64,000 bases of DNA from Fictibacillus arsenicus (GCF_001642935.1 NZ_CP016761.1:806001-870000), one strand, 5' to 3'; numbered from the stretch's first letter, positions 1 to 9,192 are shown. The notes: a model not told the origin generated them from the sequence alone. Program-made: numbers and translations.

Positions 1-1265
1 CGGTAAAAGTTGTTAAAGAGTATAAAAAAGACTTTAAATTCATGCATTTAACAGATATTCATGTTGGATCTCCAAGGAATATTGCAGATCCTGCAAATGC
101 AACTGAGGCAGGAATGTGGGATCCGGATAAGTCAAAAAGATGGAGTTATCTGCAAAAAACAATTAAGCAGGTGAACCTGTTAAAACCTGATTTTGTAGTG
201 ATGACAGGAGATTTAATGTACGGGCAGATGAATCCTCAAGAGTATATTTATGAATATGAAGAGACGTACCGTATGCTGAAACAAATTAATGTTCCAGTGT
301 ACATCGTTCCAGGAAACCATGATTATTATGCTCAAGATGCAACTTTAGCTGATGGGGCAAAATATTGGGAACAATACTTTGGACCACAGTATTTCTCATT
401 TGATTACGGACCATATGCACATATGATCGGCTATAATTCTTATGACTGGCATAAGTTTGACCGTCAGGGACACGGAACCGTTTCAGTGCCAACATGGGGC
501 GGCCAAATCCGGGATCAGCAGATAGAATGGATTAAAAAAGACTTAGCAGAGAACAAGGCAACTGCTCAAGAAGGCCAGACTTCAGGGCTGTTCTCGCATC
601 ATAATCCAATCTGGCGTGACCGGGACATCTGGCCATCATCCGATCCAAATGTCCAAGAGTATTGGAAAGAGTATGATGCTAAACATAACCCGCAAGACTT
701 AAGCACACTTTTAAAAGGTGAAAAGCTTGGAATAGAATATGACCAGCAATGGCATGGTGAAGGGTCACACGAATTGATTGATGTAATGAAACAGAATGAT
801 GTAGATATTTCATTTCATGGCCACACACATATCGATAACATCACAGAGCAAGACGGTATTTTATATTCAACAACTGCATCGATCGAATTATCCGCAAAGC
901 CTTGGGTAGGTTATCGCTTGTTTGAAAAAGATGCTGCAGCAGATACGTTTAATTCGTACGTATTTGAAGGTCCGGATAAATCGATGCCTGTTTATCAAGA
1001 TGGAAACACATCAGCGGGAGTCGTTTCATTTGAGAATGCCTTTAAGCTGCCAAATGATGGGTCACAGGTTACACAAACAGCGACTGTGACTAATCGACTA
1101 AATAAACCTGTTACAGTAAATATTCCATTTTATATGAAGCAAGGGACTTATACTCCATCAGCAGGTGAAATAATTGAGACTCAGCTTTATGGCACGAAGC
1201 AGTTTGTCGAAGTACAAATCACCGTGCCTGCTAACAGCACGAAAAATATTGAATTAACTCGATAG
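1..1265 (+). CDS. Metallophosphoesterase, 5'-truncated by the window edge
   Basis: The frame is open from base 3, so the true start lies upstream of the window; the first ATG inside (position 42) is within the fold, because the first metal-binding motif DIH follows only four residues later. The calcineurin-like motifs appear in order: DIH, GD (TGDL), GNHD, HH (SHHN) and GHTH. These ligate two metal ions and hydrolyse phosphate mono- or diesters. A C-terminal beta-rich tail of about 90 residues follows the catalytic domain. Only about 420 residues are visible and any signal peptide or N-terminal domain is missing, so the substrate and cellular location cannot be given. It is followed by a clear terminator, so it ends its transcription unit. 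Confidence 0.85.
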   Translation, partial: VKVVKEYKKDFKFMHLTDIHVGSPRNIADPANATEAGMWDPDKSKRWSYLQKTIKQVNLLKPDFVVMTGDLMYGQMNPQEYIYEYEETYRMLKQINVPVYIVPGNHDYYAQDATLADGAKYWEQYFGPQYFSFDYGPYAHMIGYNSYDWHKFDRQGHGTVSVPTWGGQIRDQQIEWIKKDLAENKATAQEGQTSGLFSHHNPIWRDRDIWPSSDPNVQEYWKEYDAKHNPQDLSTLLKGEKLGIEYDQQWHGEGSHELIDVMKQNDVDISFHGHTHIDNITEQDGILYSTTASIELSAKPWVGYRLFEKDAAADTFNSYVFEGPDKSMPVYQDGNTSAGVVSFENAFKLPNDGSQVTQTATVTNRLNKPVTVNIPFYMKQGTYTPSAGEIIETQLYGTKQFVEVQITVPANSTKNIELTR

Positions 1266-1275
1266 AAAAAACTTT

Positions 1276-1308
1276 AAACCGCCTAGGCTAAAGCCTGGGC
1301 GGTTTTTC
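1276..1308 (+). terminator. Intrinsic terminator after the metallophosphoesterase
   Basis: A 13-bp stem with one G-T pair (arms 1276-1288 and 1293-1305) and a 4-nt loop runs into a T-run. Confidence 0.85.
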
Positions 1309-1414
1309 TATTTTCATATTTAAAAACTAAAATAAAATCAATCTTTAACCGATAAGAAGTATGGGACTTGAGACTATTCATTAAGCCGAAATACCTAGAA
1401 AAGGAGCAAGTGAG

Positions 1415-1855
1415 ATGTCACTTAGCACTCAGACTTTGAAAATTGTTATTGTTTCAAACGAAGATGAAGAATTTGGTCTGCCGATTCAGTATGTTGCTTC
1501 CATTGAACGTGTTATGGAGATTACACCAATGCCAGAGATGCCTCAAGAAGTTTCAGGGGTTATTCATCTAAGAGACAATGTCATTCCGATTATTGATTTC
1601 GGACAGCTGATCGGAAACCAAAAGTCATTAAGAACGGATTCTTCAAGAATTGTGGTTCTGCAAAAGGATGAAAACTTTTTAGGTCTGCTGACTGAAGCGG
1701 CAACAGATGTTATTGATATTGACACAGCATCGATTCAGACTCCAGGAAGCTTTGCACAAAAGGAAGATTCGCTGATAGAGGGCGTGGCTAAACATAACGA
1801 TCGTCTGATTGTAGTTTTAAACTGCCCGGTGATTTTTAATAATAGAAATTTTTAA
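1415..1855 (+). CDS. cheW: CheW-like chemotaxis coupling protein
   Basis: At 146 residues the protein is a single CheW domain. Typical features are the EEFGLPIQYVASIERV opening, the PxMPxxVxGVIHLRDNVIPIIDF core and a C-terminal VLNCPVIF strand. CheW-like proteins couple methyl-accepting receptors to the CheA kinase at the inner membrane. The start ATG follows AAGGAG by about 9 nt. The gene is 13 nt upstream of an MCP and clearly cotranscribed with it, which suggests a receptor with its own dedicated coupling protein. No other che genes are in the window. The family assignment is strong; whether it is the main CheW or an auxiliary CheV/CheW-like copy is not decidable here. Confidence 0.88.
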   Translation: MSLSTQTLKIVIVSNEDEEFGLPIQYVASIERVMEITPMPEMPQEVSGVIHLRDNVIPIIDFGQLIGNQKSLRTDSSRIVVLQKDENFLGLLTEAATDVIDIDTASIQTPGSFAQKEDSLIEGVAKHNDRLIVVLNCPVIFNNRNF

Positions 1856-1868
1856 GAAGAGGTGACAC

Positions 1869-3557
1869 ATGAAACTGACATTAAGGAAAAAATTAGTAGG
1901 TTCATTTTTAATCGTTGCCGTATTGTTCACTGCGACATGCGGTATTTTCTTTTATTTCTTAAAAGACATGCAGAATACATATAGCGAGCTTTTAGACAGA
2001 AGAGCAGTCATTCATGAAAATGCAAAAGAGATTGAGCTGAATGCTACAATCCAAAACAATAGTGTACGTGAGTATTTACTTGAACAGTCATCAGACAGTA
2101 AAGCAAAGCTGCTGGAATCTACGGATCGAATTGATGCACTAGTTAATGCAACTATGAAATTAGTTAAGGCTGATGCTGATAAGGAAAGACTTGAAAAAAT
2201 CTATTATTTAAACAACGATTATCGTACAGAATCTGGAAGAGTGCTGCAAAACTCCATGAGCAACATGGAAGCGGCAAATGAATATGCAAAAAGTTCACTG
2301 TTCCCGATAGGAAGAGAAATGCGTGATGTCACAGCAGAAATGGCTCAAAGACAAGCTAACCTTATGGATGAAGGCGAGATCACAGTTAAATCAGAAGAAA
2401 AGTTCGTCGTAACCTTAGTCACTATATTAGGTATTGTTATTGTCATCTCAGCACTTTTAATCGGCTATTTTATTTCAAGAAATATTTCAAGACCTGTGAT
2501 AAGAATGGCAGATATGCTCAATGAAATAGCGGACGGAGACCTTACAATGGATCCGATCAAAGTGAAAAATAAAGACGAGATCGGAATGCTCGCAGATGGA
2601 ATCAATCATATGGGAATGAACCTCGCCAGTCTGATCAGACAAGTAAGAGTAACATCTGAACAAGTGGCTGCATCTTCAGAAGAATTAACAGCAAGCGCCG
2701 AGCAGACGAGCCTTGCTACTGAACAAATTGCAGGTACCATTCAACAAGTCGCAGGCGGGTCACAGGAACAAGTTAGAACCGTTGAAGATATCGTTGAAGC
2801 GATGAATCAATTATCTGCCGGTATTCAGCAAATAGCAGTAAGCATGCAGAACATGTCAGAGTCATCGTCGAGATCTCTTCATGTTGCTGAAGGCGGTAAC
2901 GAAACAATCAAGGAAACGATTGGACAGATGGATGCTATCCATGCATCAATCACGAATACATCTCATGTAGTTAAAGATTTAGGTGAGCAGTCGCAGGAAA
3001 TCACAAAAATCGTAGATGTTATCACAGACATTTCCGGTCAGACGAACTTGCTAGCATTAAATGCAGCGATCGAAGCTGCACGAGCTGGAGAGCAAGGCAG
3101 AGGGTTTGCAGTAGTTGCGGATGAAGTAAGAAAGCTTGCAGAACAATCTTCTGCGTCAGCTCAGCAAATCGGCCAGCTTATCACTGCGATTCAAGAACTT
3201 ACGGAAAAAGCTGTAGAGGCGATGGAAAGCGGAACAGAGGAAGTAACAGGCGGACGTGAGCTTGTTTACCGTTCAGGTGAAGCATTCAAGAGCTTATATG
3301 ACAGTGTTGCAGAAGTATCGAATCAAGTCGGAGAAGTATCTGCAGCGACTCAGCAAATGTCTGCTAGTACAGAGCATGTTGCAGGAGCGATCGATGTAAT
3401 TTCATCTATGGCTGAAACAGCAGCGTCTTCTACACAAGAAGTATCTGCATCTGCAGAAGAACAGCTTGCAAGCATGGAAGAGATTTCATCATCATCTAAT
3501 GCACTTTCGCAGCTGGCAGAAGAAATGAACGAAACGATTAATAAATTTAGAGTATAA
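1869..3557 (+). CDS. Methyl-accepting chemotaxis protein
   Basis: The 562-residue transmembrane receptor has an N-terminal TM helix at about residues 10-31, an extracellular sensing region of about 150 residues rich in helices (four-helix-bundle type), a second TM at about 178-200, a HAMP domain (about 201-255, beginning SRNISRPV) and a long cytoplasmic coiled coil. The highly conserved signalling tip ([21 protein letters not shown]) is present and binds CheA/CheW. Gln/Glu-rich helices with repeated SAEQ/ASSEE motifs are probable methylation sites. Translation starts at ATG 1869 after AGAGGTG. Together with the upstream cheW it forms a two-gene operon. The ligand cannot be deduced. Confidence 0.92.
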   Translation: MKLTLRKKLVGSFLIVAVLFTATCGIFFYFLKDMQNTYSELLDRRAVIHENAKEIELNATIQNNSVREYLLEQSSDSKAKLLESTDRIDALVNATMKLVKADADKERLEKIYYLNNDYRTESGRVLQNSMSNMEAANEYAKSSLFPIGREMRDVTAEMAQRQANLMDEGEITVKSEEKFVVTLVTILGIVIVISALLIGYFISRNISRPVIRMADMLNEIADGDLTMDPIKVKNKDEIGMLADGINHMGMNLASLIRQVRVTSEQVAASSEELTASAEQTSLATEQIAGTIQQVAGGSQEQVRTVEDIVEAMNQLSAGIQQIAVSMQNMSESSSRSLHVAEGGNETIKETIGQMDAIHASITNTSHVVKDLGEQSQEITKIVDVITDISGQTNLLALNAAIEAARAGEQGRGFAVVADEVRKLAEQSSASAQQIGQLITAIQELTEKAVEAMESGTEEVTGGRELVYRSGEAFKSLYDSVAEVSNQVGEVSAATQQMSASTEHVAGAIDVISSMAETAASSTQEVSASAEEQLASMEEISSSSNALSQLAEEMNETINKFRV

Positions 3558-3565
3558 GATGAAAG

Positions 3566-3590
3566 AAGCCGCCAATTCAGGCGGTTTTTA
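3566..3590 (+). terminator. Intrinsic terminator after the MCP gene
   Basis: Stem GCCGCC/GGCGGT with a short AATTCA loop followed by TTTTT, 10 nt after the stop codon. Confidence 0.8.
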
Positions 3591-3592
3591 AT

Positions 3593-3690
3593 TTATCATA
3601 AAAATTCGTATGGCGCTCATAAAACTTCCAACGCGTTCATAAAATTCGTATCGCGCTCATAAATCCTTCCAGGTCGATCATAAAACCTAA
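3593..3690. repeat. 20-nt-periodic GCGCTCATAAA repeat cluster
   Basis: The word GCGCTCATAA or close variants begins at 3613, 3633, 3653 and (as TCGATCATAA) 3674, with a weaker unit near 3594, a spacing of 20-21 nt. The 9-10 nt between the words vary. The cluster lies between two converging transcription units and has no coding potential. The same word recurs at 54551-54640 and, inverted, at 44216-44285. Confidence 0.75.
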
Positions 3691-3708
3691 CATCGCAATC
3701 CAAACAAC

Positions 3709-3757
3709 AAAAAATGCTGGCTCAGTAAGGTGATTCACCCTACAGTCAGCATTTTTC
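3709..3757 (-). terminator. Hairpin between the converging MCP and UPF0145 units
   Basis: AAAATGCTG and CAGCATTTT arms flank an inner hairpin (AGGTGA/TCACCCT). It is immediately downstream of the minus-strand gene ending at 3761 and may work in both directions. Confidence 0.7.
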
Positions 3758-3760
3758 ACA

Positions 3761-3991
3761 TTATTCTTCTTTATAAAACCTATCCCCAGTATCCGGGTTA
3801 TAATACACCCGTTCTTTTTTGCCGGTTGATGGATCAATTGATATTTCTTCAGTCCAAATATAGCCTGAAGGGACTTTGGTCTCGCTTTTTTTATAGCGCT
3901 TATCGTAATAAAGCCAAGATAAAACCGCAAGAACGATTATCACTAGAAAAGAGACCACTTGCCATCCGATTAAGATACTTATCCAATTCAT
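3761..3991 (-). CDS. Small membrane protein of unknown function
   Basis: A 76-residue protein with one N-terminal TM segment (about residues 6-28: IGWQVVSFLVIIVLAVLSWLYY) and a charged C-terminal part that contains an aromatic, acidic region (GYIWTEEISIDPSTGKKERV, YYNPDTGDRF) . The ATG overlaps the stop of the upstream UPF0145 gene (ATGA), so the two are translationally coupled. I do not recognise a family; the tail reads like a short soluble module facing the cytoplasm or surface. Confidence 0.7.
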   Translation of the reverse strand: MNWISILIGWQVVSFLVIIVLAVLSWLYYDKRYKKSETKVPSGYIWTEEISIDPSTGKKERVYYNPDTGDRFYKEE

Positions 3992-4308
3992 TGTTTTTCA
4001 GCAATAACGGCAGTTCCATAAGCGACAATCTCACTCATATTGTTGCCCATTTCACCAGAGTCAAAGCGCATCATAACGATTGCGTTAGCACCCATTTCAG
4101 ATGCGTTTTTCACCATGCGGTCAACCGCTTGCTTACGAGCATCTTCAAGCATGCTTGTATATTCCTTGATTTCTCCGCCCATAATTCCTCGAAGTCCAGC
4201 CATTATATCGCCGCCAATTCCTCGGGCCCGTACAACAATACCAAATGCAGATCCCTTAACTTCTTTAATTTCATACCCTTTAATGTTTTCTGTCGTGACA
4301 ACGATCAT
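3988..4308 (-). CDS. UPF0145 / YbjQ-family protein
   Basis: The 106-residue sequence matches the YbjQ family: MIVVTTENIKGYEI start, central GEIKEYTSMLEDARKQAVDRM helix and the AxxxGANAIVMMRFDS strand. The family forms small homomeric barrels; some members are annotated as heavy-metal binding, but the biochemical role is not established. A GGGGGATATC ribosome binding site precedes ATG 4308. It is the first gene of a two-gene minus-strand operon with the small membrane protein at 3761-3991. Confidence 0.85.
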   Translation of the reverse strand: MIVVTTENIKGYEIKEVKGSAFGIVVRARGIGGDIMAGLRGIMGGEIKEYTSMLEDARKQAVDRMVKNASEMGANAIVMMRFDSGEMGNNMSEIVAYGTAVIAEKQ

Positions 4309-4371
4309 AATGATATCCCCCTAAATTTAATACTTCTTTATACGAAAAATACAAGCCTATAGTTTCATTAT

Positions 4372-5748
4372 CTATACTATGATTTTACCTGGATTCAAAA
4401 TGTCATTTGGGTCCAATTGTTTTTTTATCCCTGACATAATAGGCAAGGTATCTGCGTGCTCTTTTGCCAAATACTTCGCTTTTCCGATACCGATTCCATG
4501 TTCGCCAGTGCAGGTGCCGCCTTTGTTTAAGGCGTACTCCACTATACTTGAATTAACCTTGTCCGCCTTTTCCCGTTCTTCTGATAGTGAAGGGTCATAC
4601 ATCAGGATGGCATGGAAATTTCCATCTCCCACATGGCCCAAAACTGCTCCAGGCACACCGATTGCATCCATCGTTTCTCTCGCGTGTACAATCGCACCAG
4701 ACAATTCGGATAAAGGGAGACAGACATCTGTGAACATCATGGATTTACCTGGGTAGCCGTGTTTAAATGCATAAGCTAAATGATGTCGTGCTTCCCAAAG
4801 TTTTGCACGTGCTTTGGAATCTCGTTCCTCTACCCATTCTACACCTCCGAAACTCTCTAAAAGTTCTTTTGTAAGTGAAGCTTCATATGTAACGCTTGCA
4901 GGGTTTCCATGGAATTCTAAAAAGAGAGTAGGCGCTTCGGTATAAGAAGTATCACTGTTATTGTTCACCTGTACAATAGAACGTTCATCAACTAGCTCAA
5001 TACGCGCTATCCCTGTCCCCGATCCAAGAACGGCAGAAGCTGCTTCAACTGCTGATTGGACAGAAGGGAACGTACATCGTGCTGCTAGCAAAGCTTCAGG
5101 TATTCCGTACACTTTTAAGGTAATTTCGGTAAAAACCCCAAGTGTTCCTTCTGAACCGACAAACATGCCAGTAAGGTGATAGCCCGCTGAAGACTTTGCC
5201 GCAAGACCGCCAGTTTGAATAACTTGCCCGTCTGCTAAAACAACTTTCAGGTTTCGGACTTGATCACGCATAATTCCATATTTAACACTTGTTGTTCCAC
5301 TTGCATTTGTTGCTGCCATACCGCCAATGGTTGCATCAGCACCAGGATCGACTGGGAAGAACAATCCATATTTTTTTAGAGCAAGATTCAGTTGAGTGCG
5401 TGTCACGCCAGGCTGTACTTTTACTAAAAAATCATCAGGGCGAATTTCAAGTATTTCATTCATCTCCTGAAAGTTAAGAGAGATGCCTCCTTTAACAGGA
5501 ATACAATGACCTTCCAGGCTGGAGCCTGCTCCAAAAGGCACGACAGGAATTTTGTTTTCATTTGCGAATGACATAATAGAAGAAATTTCTTCTGCCGAAG
5601 CAGGGTATACTACTACATCAGGCAATACAGGGCTGTGGTAAGATTCATCACTGCTATGCTGTCTAAGGATTGTTTCATTTTGTGTGGCTCGTTTTTCAGA
5701 TGTGCGTTTTTTCATTTCGAGCAAAAGATCCGCTTGTGCAATATTCAA
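4372..5748 (-). CDS. FAD-binding oxidase, GlcD / D-lactate dehydrogenase type
   Basis: The protein has about 458 residues and belongs to the VAO/PCMH flavoprotein superfamily. The FAD-binding half carries PVVPFGAGSSLEGH and DPGADATIGGMAATNASG, and the C-terminal half carries the conserved HVGDGNFHAILMYDP and CTGEHGIGIGKAKYL motifs that include metal/substrate-binding His residues. Such enzymes oxidise 2-hydroxy acids (glycolate or D-lactate) and pass electrons to the quinone pool or a partner. No GlcE/GlcF partner is adjacent, so the substrate is open. A GTG at 5757 lies one base after AGGAG; the in-frame TTG at 5748 is better spaced (10 nt) and was chosen. MKKR at 5715 is a further option. 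Confidence 0.85.
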   Translation of the reverse strand: MNIAQADLLLEMKKRTSEKRATQNETILRQHSSDESYHSPVLPDVVVYPASAEEISSIMSFANENKIPVVPFGAGSSLEGHCIPVKGGISLNFQEMNEILEIRPDDFLVKVQPGVTRTQLNLALKKYGLFFPVDPGADATIGGMAATNASGTTSVKYGIMRDQVRNLKVVLADGQVIQTGGLAAKSSAGYHLTGMFVGSEGTLGVFTEITLKVYGIPEALLAARCTFPSVQSAVEAASAVLGSGTGIARIELVDERSIVQVNNNSDTSYTEAPTLFLEFHGNPASVTYEASLTKELLESFGGVEWVEERDSKARAKLWEARHHLAYAFKHGYPGKSMMFTDVCLPLSELSGAIVHARETMDAIGVPGAVLGHVGDGNFHAILMYDPSLSEEREKADKVNSSIVEYALNKGGTCTGEHGIGIGKAKYLAKEHADTLPIMSGIKKQLDPNDILNPGKIIV

Positions 5749-5859
5749 GAAAAACACGCTCCTTTTGTTGTTATAGTTCTATTTTACATAAACACATACA
5801 AAAATCCTTTCTAAACATGAAAATCAGCATATATGCCCAAACTAACTGATGAGGTGATC

Positions 5860-6399
5860 ATGGTGCCAAAACGCACAAATGTGTTAAGTGTTATACTTTT
5901 AGCAATATGTATTTCAATAGCCATATCGGGCTGCGGAAAGACTGACAGCTCGAACCAATCCGAGGGGAGAGAAGAGCCGGTGATGGGTGATGGGAAACAA
6001 AATCAAAAGAAAGATCGTCCTGAAGAAGGCCAGAATGGAATCGTTGCAGGAAGTATCGAGTCTTCGATTCAAGTGTTGGAGCAGCAGAATGAAAAAGGAA
6101 TTCTATTTCGTTATGAATTGAAAAATCAAACAGAAAAAGAAAAAGTATTTCAATTTCCAACAAGCCAGAAGTTTGATTACGTGATCAAGGACAAGAATGG
6201 CAAAATCGTCTACCAGTATTCGAAGAACCATATGTTCATGCAGGTGTTATCTTCTTTAAAGTTAAAGCAGGCGGATACGTTTAAACAAGACATTTTAGTC
6301 AAAGATTTAGAAGCAGGAACATATGAATTAGAGGTCTGGCTGACTCCAAAAGGCGAAACAGAAGATTATCGTCAAAAAATTACTTTTAATTGGCAGTAA
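5860..6399 (+). CDS. Lipoprotein with BsuPI-type proteinase inhibitor domain
   Basis: Residues 1-25 form a lipoprotein signal sequence with lipobox ISGC, so the mature protein is probably anchored on the outer face of the membrane. A polar linker follows, then an approximately 100-residue all-beta domain resembling the intracellular proteinase inhibitor BsuPI family (FRYELKNQTEKEKVFQFPTSQKFDY, then IVYQYSKNHMFMQ and GTYELEVWLTPKG). The ATG at 5860 follows GAGGTGATC; an upstream in-frame ATG at 5833 lacks a Shine-Dalgarno sequence. Inhibitor activity is inference from the domain; many such lipoproteins have no tested function. Confidence 0.78.
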   Translation: MVPKRTNVLSVILLAICISIAISGCGKTDSSNQSEGREEPVMGDGKQNQKKDRPEEGQNGIVAGSIESSIQVLEQQNEKGILFRYELKNQTEKEKVFQFPTSQKFDYVIKDKNGKIVYQYSKNHMFMQVLSSLKLKQADTFKQDILVKDLEAGTYELEVWLTPKGETEDYRQKITFNWQ

Positions 6400-6405
6400 A
6401 TTGGG

Positions 6406-6440
6406 GAAGAGATGAGTTAAGAGCTCATCTCTTTTTATTT
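6406..6440 (+). terminator. Intrinsic terminator
   Basis: Arms AGAGATGAG and CTCATCTCT (about 6408-6432) followed by TTTTATTTTTT, directly after the lipoprotein gene. Confidence 0.85.
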
Positions 6441-6454
6441 TTTGAAGGTCTTCG

Positions 6455-6622
6455 TAAAACATGTTGCTATTGAAAGTGGTTGATTTCCGCTCCAAGTACT
6501 CGCTTTCCGCGGGGCGGGCGGTGAGCCTCCTCGCGCTTTGCGCCCCTAGGAGTCTCACCTGTCCCACTGATCCCGCAGGAGTCTCGCACCTTACGCTCCA
6601 ATCAACTTGTCCACGAAGCTCT
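6455..6622 (+). repeat. GC-rich dispersed intergenic repeat, copy A (fullest)
   Basis: Sequence starting TTGCTATTGAAAGTGGTTGA, continuing through CGCTTTCCGCGGGGCG, a CTCACCTGTCCC block, GATCCCGCAGGAGTCTCGCA and ending CAATCAACTTGTCC. It is much more GC-rich than its surroundings and lies in an intergenic region before the clpE promoter. Rearranged relatives occur at 30338-30572 (inverted), 14560-14668 (inverted, truncated) and 17828-17922 (core deleted). Short frames run through it in both directions but none has a ribosome binding site. Confidence 0.8.
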
Positions 6623-6677
6623 TCAAAAACAAATATAAAACATGGAATAGAAAGTAAATTAAAGTGAAACAAAATAC

Positions 6678-6706
6678 TTGAAAGTCAAAAAAGGTCAAAG
6701 TATAAT
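6678..6706 (+). promoter_or_regulatory. Sigma-A promoter of clpE
   Basis: TTGAAA (6678-6683), 17-nt spacer, TATAAT (6701-6706), about 110 nt before the clpE start. A CtsR heptad repeat fills the spacer. Confidence 0.8.
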
Positions 6707-6745
6707 ATGATTAAAGATGAAAGGTCAAAGAAAGTCAAAGTCAAA
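6683..6745 (+). promoter_or_regulatory. Two CtsR operators
   Basis: The CtsR consensus is a direct heptad repeat RGTCAAA-N3-RGTCAAA. Site 1 is AGTCAAA (6683-6689), AAA, GGTCAAA (6693-6699), between -35 and -10. Site 2 is GGTCAAA (6723-6729), GAA, AGTCAAA (6733-6739), with an extra GTCAAA at 6740-6745, just downstream of the expected transcription start. Binding would block initiation until heat stress, as known for the Bacillus subtilis clp genes. Confidence 0.88.
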
Positions 6746-6817
6746 CTTTCATCGAAAATTATAATCAGCGCAGCGTTTATCGCAAGCTAAATAAAATAAT
6801 TTGAGGGGGTTACAAAT

Positions 6818-8959
6818 ATGCGTTGTGAACAATGTGAAGTTAATCCTGCTACAATCCAAATGAGTATTTCCATGAATAAAGAGAAGAAGCAATTTGTACT
6901 TTGCTCTGATTGTTACCATAAAGTAAAACAAGAGATGAATACTGGGGGAGGAATGAACATGAACTTCTCTTCTTTCGATGATATATTTCAGCAAATGATG
7001 AGTGGTCAGGCATTTACTGATCAAAACAATCATCAGCATCAGCAAACTCAAAAAGGAAAACGAGGCGGAGGCTTTTTAGATAAATTCGGCCGAAACTTAA
7101 CAGACGCTGCTAAGGCAGGAATCATTGATCCTGTTATCGGGCGTGAAAAAGAAGTACGCCGTGTGATTGAGATATTGAACAGACGTACAAAAAACAACCC
7201 GGTACTAATTGGTGAGCCTGGTGTCGGTAAGACAGCAATAGCAGAAGGACTTGCTACTAAAATTGTAGAAGGCAATGTGCCGGGTAAGCTGTTGAATAAA
7301 GAAGTCTATCTGTTAGATGTTGCTTCATTAGTAGCAGATACAGGAGTAAGAGGTCAGTTTGAAGAGCGTATGAAGCAGCTGATTGCTGAACTTCAAAAGC
7401 GCAAAAATGTCATTTTGTTTGTAGATGAAGTCCATCAGATCGTAGGGGCAGGTTCGGCAGAAGGTTCAATGGATGCCGGAAACATTTTAAAGCCTGCATT
7501 AGCCCGCGGTGAACTTCAAATGGTCGGTGCTACTACAATTAAAGAGTACCGTCAGATCGAGAAAGACGCTGCACTGGAGCGCCGATTCCAGCCGATTATC
7601 GTCAATGAACCTACAGTAGATGAAGCAATTGAAATCTTAAAAGGTCTGGCTCCTCGATATGAAGACTATCATCAAGTTAAGTTCACTGAAGATGCACTAA
7701 GAGCATGTGTTCAGCTTTCACACCGCTATATTCAGGATCGTTTCTTACCTGACAAAGCGATTGATCTAATGGATGAAGCAGGTTCAAAGAGCAATCTTCA
7801 GCATATTAAGATTGAAAAGTCTTCGATTGAAGAGAGATTGGAAGAGATCGTTAAAGAAAAGGAAAAAGCAGCTGCTGATGAAAACTATGAATTAGCTGCG
7901 AAACTGCGCCAGGAAGAACTTATGCTCGAAGAAAAACTGAAGACACAGGAAGAAGATAAAAACGAAGCAATCATTCAAATTGAGGATATTCAAAACATTG
8001 TAGAATACAAAACAGGCATTCCGGTTCGCAAGCTGCAAAATGATGAACAATCTAAAATGAAAGAATTGGCTTCAAAGTTATCATCACAAGTTATCGGACA
8101 AGAAGAAGCGGTAGAAAAAGTCGCAAAAGCGATTCGCAGAAGCCGTGCAGGTCTAAAAGCGAAGAAACGTCCAATCGGATCGTTCTTGTTTGTAGGACCT
8201 ACAGGTGTTGGTAAAACTGAATTAACGAAGACATTGGCTAAAGAGCTTTTCGGTGATGAAGACAGCATGATTCGCCTGGACATGAGTGAATACATGGAGA
8301 AACATGCCGTTTCTAAATTGATTGGTTCACCTCCAGGATATGTAGGACATGAAGAGGCTGGTCAATTAACAGAGCAAGTGCGCCGAAAACCATACAGCAT
8401 TCTATTACTGGATGAGATTGAGAAAGCACATCCTGACGTTCAGCACATGTTCCTTCAAATCATGGAAGACGGAAGATTAACAGACAGCCAAGGACGTACA
8501 GTAAGCTTTAAAGATACAGTAATCATCATGACAAGCAACGCAGGAGCATCTGTTAAACAAACAAAGAAACTTGGTTTTAACGCTGAACAATTGGAAAAAG
8601 AAACTCACATCCTTGATTCATTAGGCGGATATTTTAAACCTGAATTTCTTAACCGTTTTGACAGCATCGTTCAATTCCAATCATTAAAAGAAGAACATCT
8701 TGTGAAAATTGTTGACCTGATGCTTAAAGAACTGTCTGAACAGCTGCAGGAACAGAATATTACTTTAACAGTAACATCTGCAGCTAAGCAAAAACTGGCG
8801 AAGTTAGGGTACCACCCGTCATTTGGTGCTAGACCGCTCCGCCGCATCATTCAAGAACACATCGAAGATAAGATTGCTGACGTACTTCTAGATGAAGAAA
8901 ATGTAGAAAAGCTGGCAGTAAATGTTGTCGACGGACAAATTATAGTGAAAAAAGCGTAA
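6818..8959 (+). CDS. clpE: ATP-dependent Clp protease ATPase subunit ClpE
   Basis: A 713-residue Clp/Hsp100 ATPase. It begins with the ClpE-specific zinc finger (Cys3, Cys6, Cys29, Cys32), then two AAA+ modules with Walker A motifs GEPGVGKT (about residue 132) and GPTGVGKT (about 460), and an intervening UVR-type coiled segment ([19 protein letters not shown]). ClpE unfolds substrates for ClpP and is also known to help restart after heat shock through CtsR turnover. GAGGGGGT precedes ATG 6818. The gene is monocistronic between the CtsR-controlled promoter and a strong terminator. Length and domain order match the family, with no anomaly seen. Confidence 0.96.
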   Translation: MRCEQCEVNPATIQMSISMNKEKKQFVLCSDCYHKVKQEMNTGGGMNMNFSSFDDIFQQMMSGQAFTDQNNHQHQQTQKGKRGGGFLDKFGRNLTDAAKAGIIDPVIGREKEVRRVIEILNRRTKNNPVLIGEPGVGKTAIAEGLATKIVEGNVPGKLLNKEVYLLDVASLVADTGVRGQFEERMKQLIAELQKRKNVILFVDEVHQIVGAGSAEGSMDAGNILKPALARGELQMVGATTIKEYRQIEKDAALERRFQPIIVNEPTVDEAIEILKGLAPRYEDYHQVKFTEDALRACVQLSHRYIQDRFLPDKAIDLMDEAGSKSNLQHIKIEKSSIEERLEEIVKEKEKAAADENYELAAKLRQEELMLEEKLKTQEEDKNEAIIQIEDIQNIVEYKTGIPVRKLQNDEQSKMKELASKLSSQVIGQEEAVEKVAKAIRRSRAGLKAKKRPIGSFLFVGPTGVGKTELTKTLAKELFGDEDSMIRLDMSEYMEKHAVSKLIGSPPGYVGHEEAGQLTEQVRRKPYSILLLDEIEKAHPDVQHMFLQIMEDGRLTDSQGRTVSFKDTVIIMTSNAGASVKQTKKLGFNAEQLEKETHILDSLGGYFKPEFLNRFDSIVQFQSLKEEHLVKIVDLMLKELSEQLQEQNITLTVTSAAKQKLAKLGYHPSFGARPLRRIIQEHIEDKIADVLLDEENVEKLAVNVVDGQIIVKKA

Positions 8960-8964
8960 AACAG

Positions 8965-9004
8965 AAAAACCTTGCTTGAGTATATCTCCAGCAAGGTTTT
9001 TGTT
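8965..9004 (+). terminator. Intrinsic terminator of clpE
   Basis: 11-bp stem AAAACCTTGCT/AGCAAGGTTTT (8966-8976, 8990-9000) and a T-rich tail. Confidence 0.9.
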
Positions 9005-9045
9005 TTACAATTTAAATAGAAGGTAATTCTATTACATAGATGGTA

Positions 9046-9080
9046 TATCAGAAAAAATAAGCCATGCGCCTGCATGGCAT
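9046..9080 (-). terminator. Terminator of the small toxin-like gene
   Basis: GCCATGC/GCATGGC stem (9061-9078) followed on the minus strand by TTATTTTTTC, located 30 nt after the stop of the 27-residue peptide gene. Confidence 0.7.
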
Positions 9081-9108
9081 AATCTAAACAAAAAACTTCT
9101 CTCTATTC

Positions 9109-9192
9109 TTAGGAGTTGTCTTTGGAGCGGATAATGGTAAGAACAAGCATTGAAAAACCAATCATGAGCGACATTGCTTCAAATACCGTCAT
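9109..9192 (-). CDS. Small hydrophobic peptide, putative holin-like/type I toxin family
   Basis: The 27-residue peptide (MTVFEAMSLMIGFSMLVLTI, ending IRSKDNS) is preceded by an excellent ribosome binding site (AAGGGGGGAT) and followed by its own terminator. The MTVFEAxxLMIxFxMLV pattern is that of the short putative holin-like toxins found in many bacilli, related in size and character to type I toxins such as TxpA/BsrG. It would insert as a single TM helix. If it is a type I toxin, an antisense RNA overlapping the 3' end is expected; I cannot identify its promoter with certainty. The function is inferred only from family resemblance. Confidence 0.72.
   Translation of the reverse strand: MTVFEAMSLMIGFSMLVLTIIRSKDNS

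Noticed and set aside
3730-4362. 210-codon plus-strand frame
   Set aside because: It lies antisense to the UPF0145 and small membrane protein genes, which have good RBSs and recognisable products. It has no RBS of its own.
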